The notes beneath the pieces were generated by a model. That model did no database searches. It was not told where the DNA came from and saw only the letters and a program-made list of their open reading frames with translations. From positions 62,001 through 126,000 of the forward strand of contig CAIVGN010000189.1 in assembly GCA_903905455.1 (NCBI GenBank): DNA of 64,000 bases, read 5' to 3'. The stretch comes from an uncultured Archangium sp. GTDB taxonomy: Bacteria > Myxococcota > Myxococcia > Myxococcales > Myxococcaceae. The translations under genes and the position numbers were made by a program. Positions 34,655-43,684 of this stretch are shown piece after piece (position 1 is the stretch's first letter; each line of letters begins with the position of its first letter).

Positions 34655-36745
34655 CTACTTCTTGATGAGCGACCCCGACACGTCGACGGGCCACTCGATG
34701 TTCTTCGCGCCTTCGCTGAACGCCACCTCGAAGTCGACGGCGTCCTTGAGCTGCTCGGAGCGGATCTGCAGCTGGTGCTTGCCGGGGAACAGCGCGAGGT
34801 TCACCCCCACCTGCCCCAGCTTGAAGTTGCCCCGCCACACCTCGGCGTTGCGCAGCGGGGGGGCGGTCTTGATCTTCACCGCGCTCTCCTTGAACGTCCG
34901 CTGGATCATCTGCAGGGCGTTGGGCTCCCCGTAGGGCAGCACCTCTTCCTGGAAGATGCCGCGGTCCTCGTTGACCATGCGCACGGTGTCGCCCACGAAA
35001 GCGCCCGACTGCTCGTCGATGGGGGTGCGGCCCATGTCGAGCGGCTGGCGGTGCTTCGCGGTCGGTGAGGGGATGATGGTGACCATCGTCGGCGGGTTCG
35101 AGTGCACCGAGAGCCGCACCGGCACCCCGTTCTCCGCGATGCCGCCGCCCTTGAAGACGCTGAAGAGCTGCTCCTTGAAGACGAAGACCAGGATCAGCGA
35201 GGCGACCAGGGCCAGCACCGAGACCAGGGCCTTGAGCCGCGACTGCTGCCGGGCCTTGAGGCCCTTCACGTCGACGATGGCCGAGAGGCCGTCGTTGGAG
35301 TTGGGTCGCTGCTGCGCCATGGACGCCCGCGACTTGCTGCGGGGCGGGGCCTCGGGCATCGCGGCCGAGCTGCTGGTGCGGCGCTTGATCTGGCCGGTGG
35401 CGCGGCGCGGGGGGCCTTCGTCTTCGGTGGGGACCACCGCGCGATTGGCGGCCGTCGCGGGCCTGCGCTTGGGCCTGGGAGCCTCTTCCGGCTCCTCTTC
35501 GTCGGGGGCCATGCGCGTCGCTTCGGGGCGCGAGGCCCGCGGCGGGGCGTCACCCCGCTTGGCGTTCGAGTAGCGCCGGCTGGGGACCACCGTGCCCGCA
35601 GGAAGATCGTAGGAGCCGCGAGGGCCCGTGCCCGGATCGTCTTCATCGGGCGGCGGGCCGTCGTCCTCCTCGAGCGTCATGTTGGGCGACGCTCGCACCT
35701 GGGCCGGCTGCGCGGGCGGCGGAGGCATGGTCACCGACTGCGGCGCGCTCGAATACGAGGGGGCCACCGGGTTGCTGGTGCTCGACTCGGTCGAGGGGTT
35801 GGGCGTGCCGAGGCGGGCCTCCTCGTTGAGGCGGTCGGCGAACAGCGCGGCCATGAGGTCGGAGACCTCGGCGCTGGTGGCCAGCTCCTTCGAGGTGAGC
35901 AGGAACTGCTCGAGGGCCCGCTGCATCTCCCGGGCGTCGGCGTAGCGATCGTCGGGCGCCTTGGCCAGCGCGCGCATCACGATGTCGTCGAGCTCGTGGG
36001 GCACCTCGGCCACGGCCGACGGCGGGTCGATCTTGCACTCCAGGGCGGCCTGCAGCGTGGCCAGCTCGCTGTCGCGCTTGAGGGGGCGCACGCCGGTGAC
36101 CAGCTCGTAGAGCACCAGGCCCAGGGCGAAGAGATCGCTGCGCGCGTCGAGCGGCTTTCCCGCGGCCTGCTCGGGGGCCATGTACGCGAACTTGCCCTTG
36201 ATGGCGCCCGACTTGGTGTTCGAGACCTGGTCGCTGGCCTTGGCGATGCCGAAGTCGACCACCTTCACCGCGCCGTCGAAGCTGACGAGGATGTTCTGGG
36301 GCGAGATGTCGCGGTGGACCACCCGCAGGGGCTGGCCGCGCTCGTCGAGGCGGGTGTGCGCGTAGTGCAGGCCCTGGCAACAGTCCGCCATCATGCGCAG
36401 CGAGATGTGCCGGGCGATCCACTGGCCGGTGCTCCAGGCCCTGCGCATCACCCGGCCGAGGTCCTCGCCGTGGATGAACTCCATGGCGATGAAGTACTGC
36501 CCGCCAGTCTCACCCAGGTCGTAGATCTGCGCGATGTTCGGATGGTTGAAGCGCGAGGCGATCTTCGCCTCGTTGAGGAACATCTGGACGAACTCGGGGT
36601 CCTCCGCGAGGTGCGGCAGGATGCGCTTGACCACCACGTGCCGGTTGAAGCCCTCGATGCCGGTCTGCTTGGCCAGCCACACCTCGGCCATCCCGCCGGT
36701 CGCGAGTTTCTTGACCAACTGGTAGTTGCCAAAAGCCTGAGTCAT
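34655..36745 (-). CDS. Transmembrane Ser/Thr protein kinase with PEGA-like tail
   Basis: About 696 residues from the ATG giving MTQAFGNYQLVKKLATGG; an upstream in-frame ATG would add 17 residues and run almost into the divergent gene. The kinase domain (about 7-280) has the glycine loop, Lys40 (HVVVKRIL), HRDISPQN with catalytic Asp146, DFG at about 164 and APEQ. A long Pro/Ser/Arg-rich linker (about 320-510) follows, then one membrane segment (ALVSVLALVASLILVFVF). The outside part has PEGA-like features (VRLSVHSNPPTMVTIIPS). Such kinases are abundant in myxobacteria. The target is unknown. Confidence 0.9.
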   Translation of the reverse strand: MTQAFGNYQLVKKLATGGMAEVWLAKQTGIEGFNRHVVVKRILPHLAEDPEFVQMFLNEAKIASRFNHPNIAQIYDLGETGGQYFIAMEFIHGEDLGRVMRRAWSTGQWIARHISLRMMADCCQGLHYAHTRLDERGQPLRVVHRDISPQNILVSFDGAVKVVDFGIAKASDQVSNTKSGAIKGKFAYMAPEQAAGKPLDARSDLFALGLVLYELVTGVRPLKRDSELATLQAALECKIDPPSAVAEVPHELDDIVMRALAKAPDDRYADAREMQRALEQFLLTSKELATSAEVSDLMAALFADRLNEEARLGTPNPSTESSTSNPVAPSYSSAPQSVTMPPPPAQPAQVRASPNMTLEEDDGPPPDEDDPGTGPRGSYDLPAGTVVPSRRYSNAKRGDAPPRASRPEATRMAPDEEEPEEAPRPKRRPATAANRAVVPTEDEGPPRRATGQIKRRTSSSAAMPEAPPRSKSRASMAQQRPNSNDGLSAIVDVKGLKARQQSRLKALVSVLALVASLILVFVFKEQLFSVFKGGGIAENGVPVRLSVHSNPPTMVTIIPSPTAKHRQPLDMGRTPIDEQSGAFVGDTVRMVNEDRGIFQEEVLPYGEPNALQMIQRTFKESAVKIKTAPPLRNAEVWRGNFKLGQVGVNLALFPGKHQLQIRSEQLKDAVDFEVAFSEGAKNIEWPVDVSGSLIKK

Positions 36746-36797
36746 GGATGTACCGAACGGCGGCGCGGCATCGTAAGAAAGCCTTTCCGAATCCACA

Positions 36798-37334
36798 ATG
36801 TTCCTGAGCGCTTACCTCGCCATCCTGTGCAGTCAGTTCCCCGTCGACGTTCGGGCGGGGGAGAACAAGCTCACGCAGCTCGAGCTCCACGAGAGCCCCG
36901 CCGGATCGACCTTCGAGTGGACCGACGCCGACGACTCGCTGCGCGGGGGCCTCACCGCCCGGCCCTTTCGCGTGGAGAAAAGCCTCACCATTTCTGCGGC
37001 CTTGGAGCCGTTGACGGGCGCCGACTTCGAGGGCCCGCTGACCTTTTCGTTCCGCCCGCTGGACGCCATGGGCTCGGCCCAGACCCAGACCGTGACCCGC
37101 ACGCCGGGCGGAAAGACGTGGGTGGCCACCTTCACGCCCGCCGAGGCGGTGGACCATCGCTTCGAGATCAGCTGGCGTACGACCCACCACAAGGTGGTGC
37201 GCGGCGTGGTGTCGGTTGGTGAACGCGGCTTGCCTGCGTGGCTCAACTGGGTCATCGGGGGTGGGCTGGTGGCGGTCGCGGTCGCGATCGGCCTCTGGAT
37301 TCTGTTTGCCCGCAGCAAGGAGTCGCCGTCTTGA
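36798..37334 (+). CDS. Membrane-anchored exported protein of unknown function
   Basis: 178 residues with a short hydrophobic N-terminus (MFLSAYLAILCSQF), a beta-rich middle (FTPAEAVDHRFEISWRTTHH) and a C-terminal membrane segment WVIGGGLVAVAVAIGLWILF followed by positive charges. This suggests a periplasmic domain held by the C-terminal anchor. It is divergent from the Ser/Thr kinase (52 bases apart) and overlaps rsmB by 4 bp. I do not recognise the family. Confidence 0.7.
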   Translation: MFLSAYLAILCSQFPVDVRAGENKLTQLELHESPAGSTFEWTDADDSLRGGLTARPFRVEKSLTISAALEPLTGADFEGPLTFSFRPLDAMGSAQTQTVTRTPGGKTWVATFTPAEAVDHRFEISWRTTHHKVVRGVVSVGERGLPAWLNWVIGGGLVAVAVAIGLWILFARSKESPS

Positions 37335-38668
37335 GCACGCTGAAAGAACGTCCGTTGCGCGAAGACCTCGTCACCCAGGCGTGCCTCGAGGCCTATGGCT
37401 CGGTTCGCCATGACAGCCGCCTGGCCGACCGGGCCCTCGACTACACGCTGCGCCAGAAGAAGCTGCTGTACTCGCAGGAGCGCCGCGCCATCGCCGAGCG
37501 GGTCTACTCGCTGCTGCGCAAGCAGCGCCTCGTGGACTACCTCGCGGAGATGAAGGTCAAGGGCTTCGCGGCCCTCGTCTCCACCCGCAAGGACATGTAC
37601 CGCTTCGCCATCTCCCGCGTGCTCGACGGCGACGGCGTGTCCGACGTGCTCCAGGGCCTCTCCATGCCCGGCACCGAGGCCGCCTGGCTGCGCACCGTGG
37701 TGCAGGCCAAGAGCAAGCTGCTGGAGAAGCCCGAGGTCGAGCGCTTCGCCATCGAAGCGTCGATCCCCGACTTCCTGGCGGTCAAGCTGCTGGCCGAGAT
37801 GGGTGAAGAGGCCCACGCGGTCGGCGAGGCGATGAACCGCCGCGGCCCGCTCACCGCCCGCGTCAACCCGCTCAAGGGCACCCGCGAGCAGGTGATGCAG
37901 CTGCTCCAGGCCGAAGACGTCAAGGTCACCCCCACCCCGCTCTCGCCCTTCGGCCTGTTCCTCGAGACGCGCACCAACGTGTACGCGCTCAAGACGTTCA
38001 AGGACGGCTACTTCGAGGTGCAGGACGAAGGCAGCCAGCTGCTGGGCATGCTGGTCGACGCCCCGCCCCGCAAGGTGATCGACGCCTGCGCCGGCGCTGG
38101 CGGCAAGACGCTGCAGCTGGCGGCGCAGATGAAGAACCGCGGCGAGATCTACGCCCTCGACGTGGACGCCCGCCGCCTCGAGGAGCTCAAGCAGCGCGCC
38201 CGCCGCGCCGGCGTGCACAACGTCCGCATTCAGCCCATCGCCCCCGGCGCCGAGGCCGACGCCGAGCTCGAGAAGCTCTACGGCCAGGCCGAGCGCGTGC
38301 TGGTCGACGCGCCCTGCAGCGGCACCGGCACCTACCGCCGCAAGCCCGACGCCCGCTACCGCATCACCGAGGCGCTGCTCGCCGAACACGTCGAGAAGCA
38401 GAAGACCCTCATCAACCGCTTCTCGAAGCTGGTGAAGCCGGGCGGCCGGTTGATCTACGGCACCTGCAGCCTGCTGCGCGAAGAGAACGAGGGCGTGATC
38501 GACGCCTTCCTCGCCGCCAACCCGGAGTTCTCCGTCACCCCCGCGACGCCCTGGCTGGGCGAGGCGCTGGCCACGCAGACCACCCGCGGCGGCATGCTCC
38601 GGCTCTACCCGCACCGCCACAACACCGACGGCTTCTTCGGCGCGGTGCTGGTGCGCAAAGGAAAGTGA
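37331..38668 (+). CDS. rsmB: 16S rRNA m5C methyltransferase (RsmB family)
   Basis: 445 residues from a TTG at 37331 that follows an aaggag ribosome-binding site and overlaps the previous stop (TTGA). The N-terminal domain is NusB-like; the C-terminal domain is a SAM-dependent methyltransferase with DACAGAGGKTLQLAAQM, the catalytic-site motifs DAPCSGTGTYRR and YGTCSLLREEN (both cysteines present), and HRHNTDGFF at the end. It methylates a cytosine, C967 in E. coli numbering, of 16S rRNA. Assignment to RsmB within the RsmB/NSUN family is likely but not certain. Confidence 0.88.
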   Translation: MSTLKERPLREDLVTQACLEAYGSVRHDSRLADRALDYTLRQKKLLYSQERRAIAERVYSLLRKQRLVDYLAEMKVKGFAALVSTRKDMYRFAISRVLDGDGVSDVLQGLSMPGTEAAWLRTVVQAKSKLLEKPEVERFAIEASIPDFLAVKLLAEMGEEAHAVGEAMNRRGPLTARVNPLKGTREQVMQLLQAEDVKVTPTPLSPFGLFLETRTNVYALKTFKDGYFEVQDEGSQLLGMLVDAPPRKVIDACAGAGGKTLQLAAQMKNRGEIYALDVDARRLEELKQRARRAGVHNVRIQPIAPGAEADAELEKLYGQAERVLVDAPCSGTGTYRRKPDARYRITEALLAEHVEKQKTLINRFSKLVKPGGRLIYGTCSLLREENEGVIDAFLAANPEFSVTPATPWLGEALATQTTRGGMLRLYPHRHNTDGFFGAVLVRKGK

Positions 38669-39360
38669 GCGACGCGCTCCAGGTCGCCACGCCGGAGCGC
38701 GTGGCCGTCGAGCTCCCCATCGCCGGTCTCGGTTCGCGGGCGATGGCGTACCTGGTGGATCTCGCGCTGCTGGGCGCGGTGGGCCTGGTGGCGTACTTCG
38801 TCGTCACCTTCTTCGTGCCCGACCCGGTCAACGCGGCCCTCGAGCTGAGCGCCTTCGTGCGCATCGCTGCCGCCGCGGCCCTCTTCTTCGCCCTGTGGGT
38901 CTACTGGACGCTGCTCGAGGTGGCCTGGCAGGGCCAGACGCCGGGCAAGCGGCTGGTGCGCATTCGCGTGGTGAAGCTCGACGGCTCGCCGGTGACGGTG
39001 CTCTCGAGCGCGGTGCGGAACCTGCTGCGCATCGTGGACTTCATGCCCGTCTGCTACCCCGTGGGCATCATCACCATGCTCGTCGATCGCAAGCACCGCC
39101 GCCTGGGCGATCTCCTCGGAGGCACGGTGCTGGTGCGCGACGAGCAGGTCGACCTCGCCCGCTACGACCAGGTCACCACCTCCACTGTGGCCGTCGACGA
39201 CCTGGCCCTGGCGATGAACTACCTCTCCCGCTTCGACGACTTCGAGCCGGCCGCGCAGCTGCGCGTGGGGCAGAAGCTCGCCGCGCGGCTGGGGCTGCCC
39301 GGGACGGACGACGCGAAGGCCTTGCGAGACGCGATCCGCGCCAAGCTGGAGACGCGCTGA
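38665..39360 (+). CDS. RDD family membrane protein
   Basis: 231 residues, GTG start overlapping rsmB by 4 bp. The RDD pattern is visible: LGSRAMAYLVDLALLGAVGL, then a second segment ending WVYWTLLEVAWQGQTPGKRL, then VRNLLRIVDFMP and DRKHRRLGDLLGGTVLV. Two to three membrane segments and a soluble C-terminal tail of about 70 residues. RDD proteins often sit with a SpoIIM-type gene, as here. The role is unclear; transport functions have been proposed for some members. Confidence 0.88.
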   Translation: MSDALQVATPERVAVELPIAGLGSRAMAYLVDLALLGAVGLVAYFVVTFFVPDPVNAALELSAFVRIAAAAALFFALWVYWTLLEVAWQGQTPGKRLVRIRVVKLDGSPVTVLSSAVRNLLRIVDFMPVCYPVGIITMLVDRKHRRLGDLLGGTVLVRDEQVDLARYDQVTTSTVAVDDLALAMNYLSRFDDFEPAAQLRVGQKLAARLGLPGTDDAKALRDAIRAKLETR

Positions 39361-39361
39361 G

Positions 39362-40303
39362 ATGGCCGAGCCGCTGCCCGCGTTCGTCGCGCGCCGGCGC
39401 CCCGAGTGGACGCAGCTCGAGGCGATGCTGGCGCGGCAGAAGTCGAAGTCGCTCTCGCTGCCCGAGCTGACGAAGCTCGACGCGCTGTACCGAGGCGCGT
39501 CGGCCGATCTCGCCGTCGCCCAGGCGGCCTACGCGGGCACCGACGTGCAGCGCTTCCTGAACCAGCTGTGCGCCACGGCCTACGCGACGATCTACAAGCC
39601 GCGCGGCGCGCCGATGGAGTCGCTGCGCACCTTCTACCTGCAGACCTTCCCCCGGCTGGTGCGCGAGGTGCTGGGGCCCATTCGGCTCTCGGCGGCGATC
39701 TTAGGCTTCGGCGCGCTGCTGGGCGCGATGACCGTCTGGCTCCACCCCGACGGCGCGCGCTTCCTGGTGGGCCCCGACCTGCGCAGCTTCATCGACCGCG
39801 GCGAGCTGTGGACCGACTCGGCCCTCAACGGGCGAACGCCCAGCGGCATGGCCACGGAGATCTTCCTCAACAACCTCAAGGTGATGATCAGCGCCTTCGC
39901 CCTCGGGGTGACCGCGGGCCTGGGCACGGCCCTCGTCATCCTCGGCAACGGGCTGTTCCTCGGGGCGGTGCTCGGCACCTGCGTGCAAGGTGGCGTGGGG
40001 CCGAACATCTTCAGCTTCATCGCCGCGCACGGGCCCATCGAGCTGTCGTTGATCTGCATCGCCGGCGGCGCGGGCCTGCACCTGGGGCGGGCGTTGATCG
40101 AGCCGGGCGAACACTCGCGGGCGGTGGCCCTGCGGGGAAACGCCCAGGTCAGCGTGCAGCTGCTGCTCGGCGCGGCGCCCTTCATGGTGGCCATCGGGGT
40201 GGTCGAGGGCTTCGTCAGCCCGGGCCCCTACTTCCCCTGGCCGCTCAAGCTGGCCGTGGGCCTGCTCTCAGGCTTTGGCTTCTGGCGCTGGCTGCTCAAG
40301 TGA
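39362..40303 (+). CDS. SpoIIM-family (DUF95) membrane protein
   Basis: 313 residues. An N-terminal helical part with LYRGASADLAVAQAAYAGTD is followed by several membrane segments including TEIFLNNLKVMISAFALGVT and the conserved FIAAHGPIELSLICIAGGAG. This is the stage II sporulation protein M fold, widespread also in non-sporulating bacteria next to RDD and MoxR-type genes. Its 3' end overlaps the convergent peroxiredoxin gene by 36 bp. Confidence 0.88.
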   Translation: MAEPLPAFVARRRPEWTQLEAMLARQKSKSLSLPELTKLDALYRGASADLAVAQAAYAGTDVQRFLNQLCATAYATIYKPRGAPMESLRTFYLQTFPRLVREVLGPIRLSAAILGFGALLGAMTVWLHPDGARFLVGPDLRSFIDRGELWTDSALNGRTPSGMATEIFLNNLKVMISAFALGVTAGLGTALVILGNGLFLGAVLGTCVQGGVGPNIFSFIAAHGPIELSLICIAGGAGLHLGRALIEPGEHSRAVALRGNAQVSVQLLLGAAPFMVAIGVVEGFVSPGPYFPWPLKLAVGLLSGFGFWRWLLK

Positions 40304-40735
40304 CTTCACCACCGCGAGCGCCTCTTCGACGTGCTTGTTGACGCGGATCTGCGAGTCGAACTTGTGGCGGATGGCGCCCTGGCGGTCGATGACGAAGGTC
40401 ACCCGGCCGGCAATGAGCCCGAAGGTCTTCTTCACCCCGAAGGCCTTCGCCGCGGCGCCGCCCGGGTCGCTGAGCAGGGTGAAGGGCAGCCGGTTCTTCT
40501 GCTTGAACGCCTCGTGCGAGGAGCCGTCGTCGGCCGAGACGCCGATGACCTCCGCGCCCGCGGCCTTGAAGTCTTCGTACGAGTCGCGGAAGGAGCACGC
40601 CTCGGCGGTGCAGCCCGCGGTGTCGTCCTTCGGGTAGAAATAGAGGACGATCGTCTTGTTCCCGACGAGGTCCTTCATCGAGACCGCGCTGCCGTCTGCG
40701 CGGGTGAAGTTCGCCGGGGGGGCCTGCTCGCTCAT
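40268..40735 (-). CDS. bcp: Peroxiredoxin of the BCP/PrxQ type
   Basis: 155 residues from the ATG giving MSEQAPPANFTRADG. Thiol peroxidase that reduces peroxides. The peroxidatic site YFYPKDDTAGCTAEACSFRD shows the active cysteine and a second one five residues later, the BCP arrangement. DGSSHEAFKQKNRLPFTLLS and VTFVIDRQGAIRHKF are also typical. It overlaps the end of the SpoIIM-family gene on the other strand by 36 bases. Confidence 0.93.
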   Translation of the reverse strand: MSEQAPPANFTRADGSAVSMKDLVGNKTIVLYFYPKDDTAGCTAEACSFRDSYEDFKAAGAEVIGVSADDGSSHEAFKQKNRLPFTLLSDPGGAAAKAFGVKKTFGLIAGRVTFVIDRQGAIRHKFDSQIRVNKHVEEALAVVKSLEQPAPEAKA

Positions 40736-40793
40736 GGGGCCCGAGTTAATGGGCTCACCCACGGGCCGCAACCCGCACTCCAGCCGGGAGACC

Positions 40794-41279
40794 TCAGCTG
40801 CCGGTGGGCAGCGCCGTCACGCGGGCCGTCACCCGGCGCTGCTCGCGGTGCGAGAGCACGCGCTCGTAGGCCGCGTTGATGCGGCGCATCTGGTCTGCCG
40901 CGCCACCGTGATCGGGGTGGTGGTGACGCGCCAGCGCCAGGTACCGCTCGCGCAGGCCGACCTCGGAGATCTCCGGGACCACGCCGAGCACCTGGTAGGG
41001 ATCGTCGACCGACAACGACTGCAGCCAGGCCGCGAGGCGCTCCTTGACCGGGCCCATGGACGCGCGGGGCGCGACGGGCACGGGCTTTCGGGTGCGCATC
41101 TTGGTGTCGGCGCGCAGCACCTCGCTGTACATGCTGGTCGTCCAGCGCGAGCACGAGGGGCAGTGGAAGTACCGCACCTGCTTGCTGCTCCCCACGTGGC
41201 TCGTCATGCGAACCCCACAATGCGTGCACTCGACGTCGACGTTCTCGAGGGTGGAACACGCGGTGGCGACGTGGGGCAT
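40794..41279 (-). CDS. J-domain protein with zinc-ribbon N-terminus
   Basis: 161 residues. The N-terminal part has two Cys pairs (VECTHCGV and FHCPSCSRW), a probable zinc ribbon. The C-terminal half is a J domain: DPYQVLGVVPEISEVGLRER, then the HPD tripeptide in LALARHHHPDHGG and MRRINAAYERVL. It would recruit and stimulate a DnaK-type chaperone on an unknown client. It is transcribed divergently from the HEAT-like gene, with 100 bases between. Confidence 0.83.
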   Translation of the reverse strand: MPHVATACSTLENVDVECTHCGVRMTSHVGSSKQVRYFHCPSCSRWTTSMYSEVLRADTKMRTRKPVPVAPRASMGPVKERLAAWLQSLSVDDPYQVLGVVPEISEVGLRERYLALARHHHPDHGGAADQMRRINAAYERVLSHREQRRVTARVTALPTGS

Positions 41280-41379
41280 GTCGAAGTGTCCTCAGGTGGG
41301 TGTGCTACAGCCTTGTGACGCGTTGTACGTCCGTGGTGGATCGACGCAAAAAATTGGCCACTTTTCCCCGTGGGGCATC

Positions 41380-42006
41380 ATGGACGGCATGGGTCGGATC
41401 CTCTTTGCAGCGCTCCTCTGCGTGTCGGTGATCGCGTTCGCCGCCCCGCCGCGGCGTGGCCCCCCGGCCATCGGGAGCTCGAAAGAAGAAGAGCCCTGCC
41501 CCTCGAGCCCCGGCACCGCGGGCCCCGACCTGGCGCTGCTGCGCGGGGTGAGCTGGGCCTTCGAGCCCACCCCGCCCGAGATCCGCACCCAGGCGATCGA
41601 AGACCTGGGGTTCCTCGGTGACGCCCGCGCGCTCAACCCGCTGGCGGCCCTCACCCTGGACCCCAACGCGGCCATCGCCCGCGCCGCGGTGCGCGCCGTG
41701 GCCACCATCCGGCACCCGCGGGCCGAAGAGATCCTCGCCAACCTCGTGCGCCACCCGTCGGCGCCGCTGCCCACCAAGCAGTACGCGCTCTCGCTGATCC
41801 CTTTTCAGAACACCGCCACCGCGCTGCGCTTCGTGCACGCCACGGCCCGGCTGCCCAACGGCCCCTTCGAGCTGCTCAACCAGGCCCGCGAGATGACCGC
41901 GTACATTCCCTCACCGTCGGCCGACCAGGCGCTCCCGCCCCTGCCGCAGGTCTCGCCCCCCAGGGGCGCGCTGGTCCCCACGACGTTCCCCGGAGAAGAG
42001 AAGTGA
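41380..42006 (+). CDS. Exported HEAT-repeat-like protein
   Basis: 208 residues from the ATG giving MDGMGRILFAALL; the second ATG three codons later is equally possible. The start looks like a signal peptide (ILFAALLCVSVIAFAAPP). HEAT-like helices follow: EIRTQAIEDLGFLGDARALN, then IARAAVRAVATIRHPRAEEI and ALSLIPFQNTATALRFVH. The C-terminus is Pro-rich. It overlaps proC by 4 bp. The family is not more precisely recognisable. Confidence 0.7.
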   Translation: MDGMGRILFAALLCVSVIAFAAPPRRGPPAIGSSKEEEPCPSSPGTAGPDLALLRGVSWAFEPTPPEIRTQAIEDLGFLGDARALNPLAALTLDPNAAIARAAVRAVATIRHPRAEEILANLVRHPSAPLPTKQYALSLIPFQNTATALRFVHATARLPNGPFELLNQAREMTAYIPSPSADQALPPLPQVSPPRGALVPTTFPGEEK

Positions 42007-42836
42007 TCGACCGCCGCATCACGTTCCTGGGCGCTGGCAACATGGCCAACGCCATCATCCGCGGGCTGCTGCGCGCGGGCCTGCCGACCGACAAGGTCAC
42101 CGCCACCGTCCGCCGCGAAGAGAAGAAGAAGGAGCTCGAGACCACGCACGGCATCGCCGTGGGCTTCGACAACCTCGCCGCCGCGAAGGCCGCGGACGTC
42201 ATCGTGCTCTCGGTCAAGCCCCAGGCGCTCGACAAGCTGCTCAAGGAGATCGCGCCGGCGATCGATCGCAGCAAGCTCATCGTGTCCGTCGCCGCCGGCG
42301 TGCCCATCGCGGCCATCGAGCGCCGCCTCGGCTCGGGCGCGCGCATCGTGCGCACCATGCCCAACACCCCCTGCCTCGTGGGGCTCGGGGCCACCGCGCT
42401 CTCGGCCGGCGAGCACGCGACGCCCGAAGACCTGAGCCTCGCCACCGCGATGTTCGACTCGGTGGGCCTGACCACCGTGGTCGACGAGTACCAGCTCGAC
42501 GCGGTCACCGGGCTGTCGGGTAGCGGGCCGGCGTACATCTTCCTCATCATCGAGGCGCTCTCCGACGCGGGGGTGAAGGTGGGCCTCTCGCGGCACCAGT
42601 CGCTCAAGCTCGCGGCCCAGACGGTGCTCGGCAGCGCCAAGATGCTCCAGGAGACCAGCCAGCACCCCGGCCAGCTCAAGGACCAGGTCACCATCCCGGG
42701 AGGCACCGCCATCGCGGGGCTCCACACGCTGGAGGCCGGCGGCCTGCGCACCACCCTGATCGACGCCGTCGAGGCCGCGACCAACCGCGCGCGCGAGCTC
42801 GGCGAAGCCTTCCTCGAGAAAACCGAAAAACCGTGA
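42003..42836 (+). CDS. proC: Pyrroline-5-carboxylate reductase
   Basis: 277 residues, GTG start. It catalyses the last step of proline synthesis, the NAD(P)H-dependent reduction of pyrroline-5-carboxylate. The Rossmann motif RITFLGAGNMANAIIRGLL opens the protein. VLSVKPQALDKLL, RTMPNTPCLVGLGATAL and the C-terminal signature DQVTIPGGTAIAGLHTLE with LSGSGPAYIFLIIEAL confirm the family. It is followed 16 bases later by a DivIVA-domain gene. Confidence 0.96.
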   Translation: MIDRRITFLGAGNMANAIIRGLLRAGLPTDKVTATVRREEKKKELETTHGIAVGFDNLAAAKAADVIVLSVKPQALDKLLKEIAPAIDRSKLIVSVAAGVPIAAIERRLGSGARIVRTMPNTPCLVGLGATALSAGEHATPEDLSLATAMFDSVGLTTVVDEYQLDAVTGLSGSGPAYIFLIIEALSDAGVKVGLSRHQSLKLAAQTVLGSAKMLQETSQHPGQLKDQVTIPGGTAIAGLHTLEAGGLRTTLIDAVEAATNRARELGEAFLEKTEKP

Positions 42837-42852
42837 ACCAAGGACACCGCCC

Positions 42853-43338
42853 ATGAAGATGACCCCGCTCGACATTCGGCAGAAGCGCTTCGAGGTGAAC
42901 CTTCGCGGGTACTCGAAGAAGGAGGTCGAGGCCTTCCTCGAGCTCACCGCCGGCGAGTTCGAAGAGGTGGTGCGCGAGAACATCTCCCTCAAGGAAGAGC
43001 TCAAGCGCACCCAGGCCCGCCTCGAGCAGCACCTCGAGCGCGAGAAGGCGCTGCAGGAGACGATGGTCACCGCCCAGCGCATCTCCGAGGACGTGAAGGC
43101 GCAGGCCAAGAAGGAAGCCGAGGTGGTGATCGCCGAGGCCGAGCTCCAGGCCGACAAGATCGTCGCCGGCGCGAACAACCGCCTGGTCGAGGTGATCAAG
43201 GAGCTCAACGAGCTCAAGCGCCAGAAGGTGCAGTTCGAGTCGCACCTCGAGGCGCTCGTCGATTCGCACAAGAAGCTGCTCGACAGCTGGAAGACGCAGC
43301 CCGGCGCCGACATCGCCTACCTGGTCAACAAGAAGTGA
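42853..43338 (+). CDS. DivIVA-domain coiled-coil protein
   Basis: 161 residues. The DivIVA N-terminal motif [20 protein letters not shown] followed by [16 protein letters not shown] is clear, and the rest is a long coiled coil (about 30-145). The family marks negatively curved membrane and scaffolds polar or division proteins in Gram-positives; in Myxococcota its job is less known. The setting proC-divIVA-DUF167 recalls the yggS/yggT neighbourhoods where divIVA genes commonly sit. It overlaps the next gene by 4 bp. Confidence 0.88.
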   Translation: MKMTPLDIRQKRFEVNLRGYSKKEVEAFLELTAGEFEEVVRENISLKEELKRTQARLEQHLEREKALQETMVTAQRISEDVKAQAKKEAEVVIAEAELQADKIVAGANNRLVEVIKELNELKRQKVQFESHLEALVDSHKKLLDSWKTQPGADIAYLVNKK

Positions 43339-43619
43339 GCTGGTGGAAGGACGTGCCGGGCGCCGTGGAGCTCTCGGTGCTCGTGCAGCCTCGCGCCTCG
43401 CGGACCAAGGTGGTCGGCGAGCACGACGGGCGCATCAAGATCGCGCTGGCGGCCCCCCCGGTGGACGGAGAGGCGAACGCGGCGCTGATCGAGTTCCTCG
43501 CGGACCTCTTCGACGTGCGCAAGGCCGACGTGACCCTGCTCGACGGCGACACCTCGCGGCGCAAGCGGCTCTCGGTGCGCGGCGCGACCGGGGCCGACGC
43601 GGTCGCGAAGCTCCGGTAG
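43335..43619 (+). CDS. DUF167 (YggU family) protein
   Basis: 94 residues, GTG start overlapping the DivIVA-domain gene. The family motifs are [40 protein letters not shown] and [18 protein letters not shown]. YggU-type proteins are small, cytoplasmic and of unknown function. Length and domain coverage are normal. Confidence 0.9.
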   Translation: MSWWKDVPGAVELSVLVQPRASRTKVVGEHDGRIKIALAAPPVDGEANAALIEFLADLFDVRKADVTLLDGDTSRRKRLSVRGATGADAVAKLR

Positions 43620-43684
43620 CCACGCCCCTCCGTAAAGGCAGGCCCCTGTAGCGCGCGCCAAACTCATGGTCACATTGCGCGCCG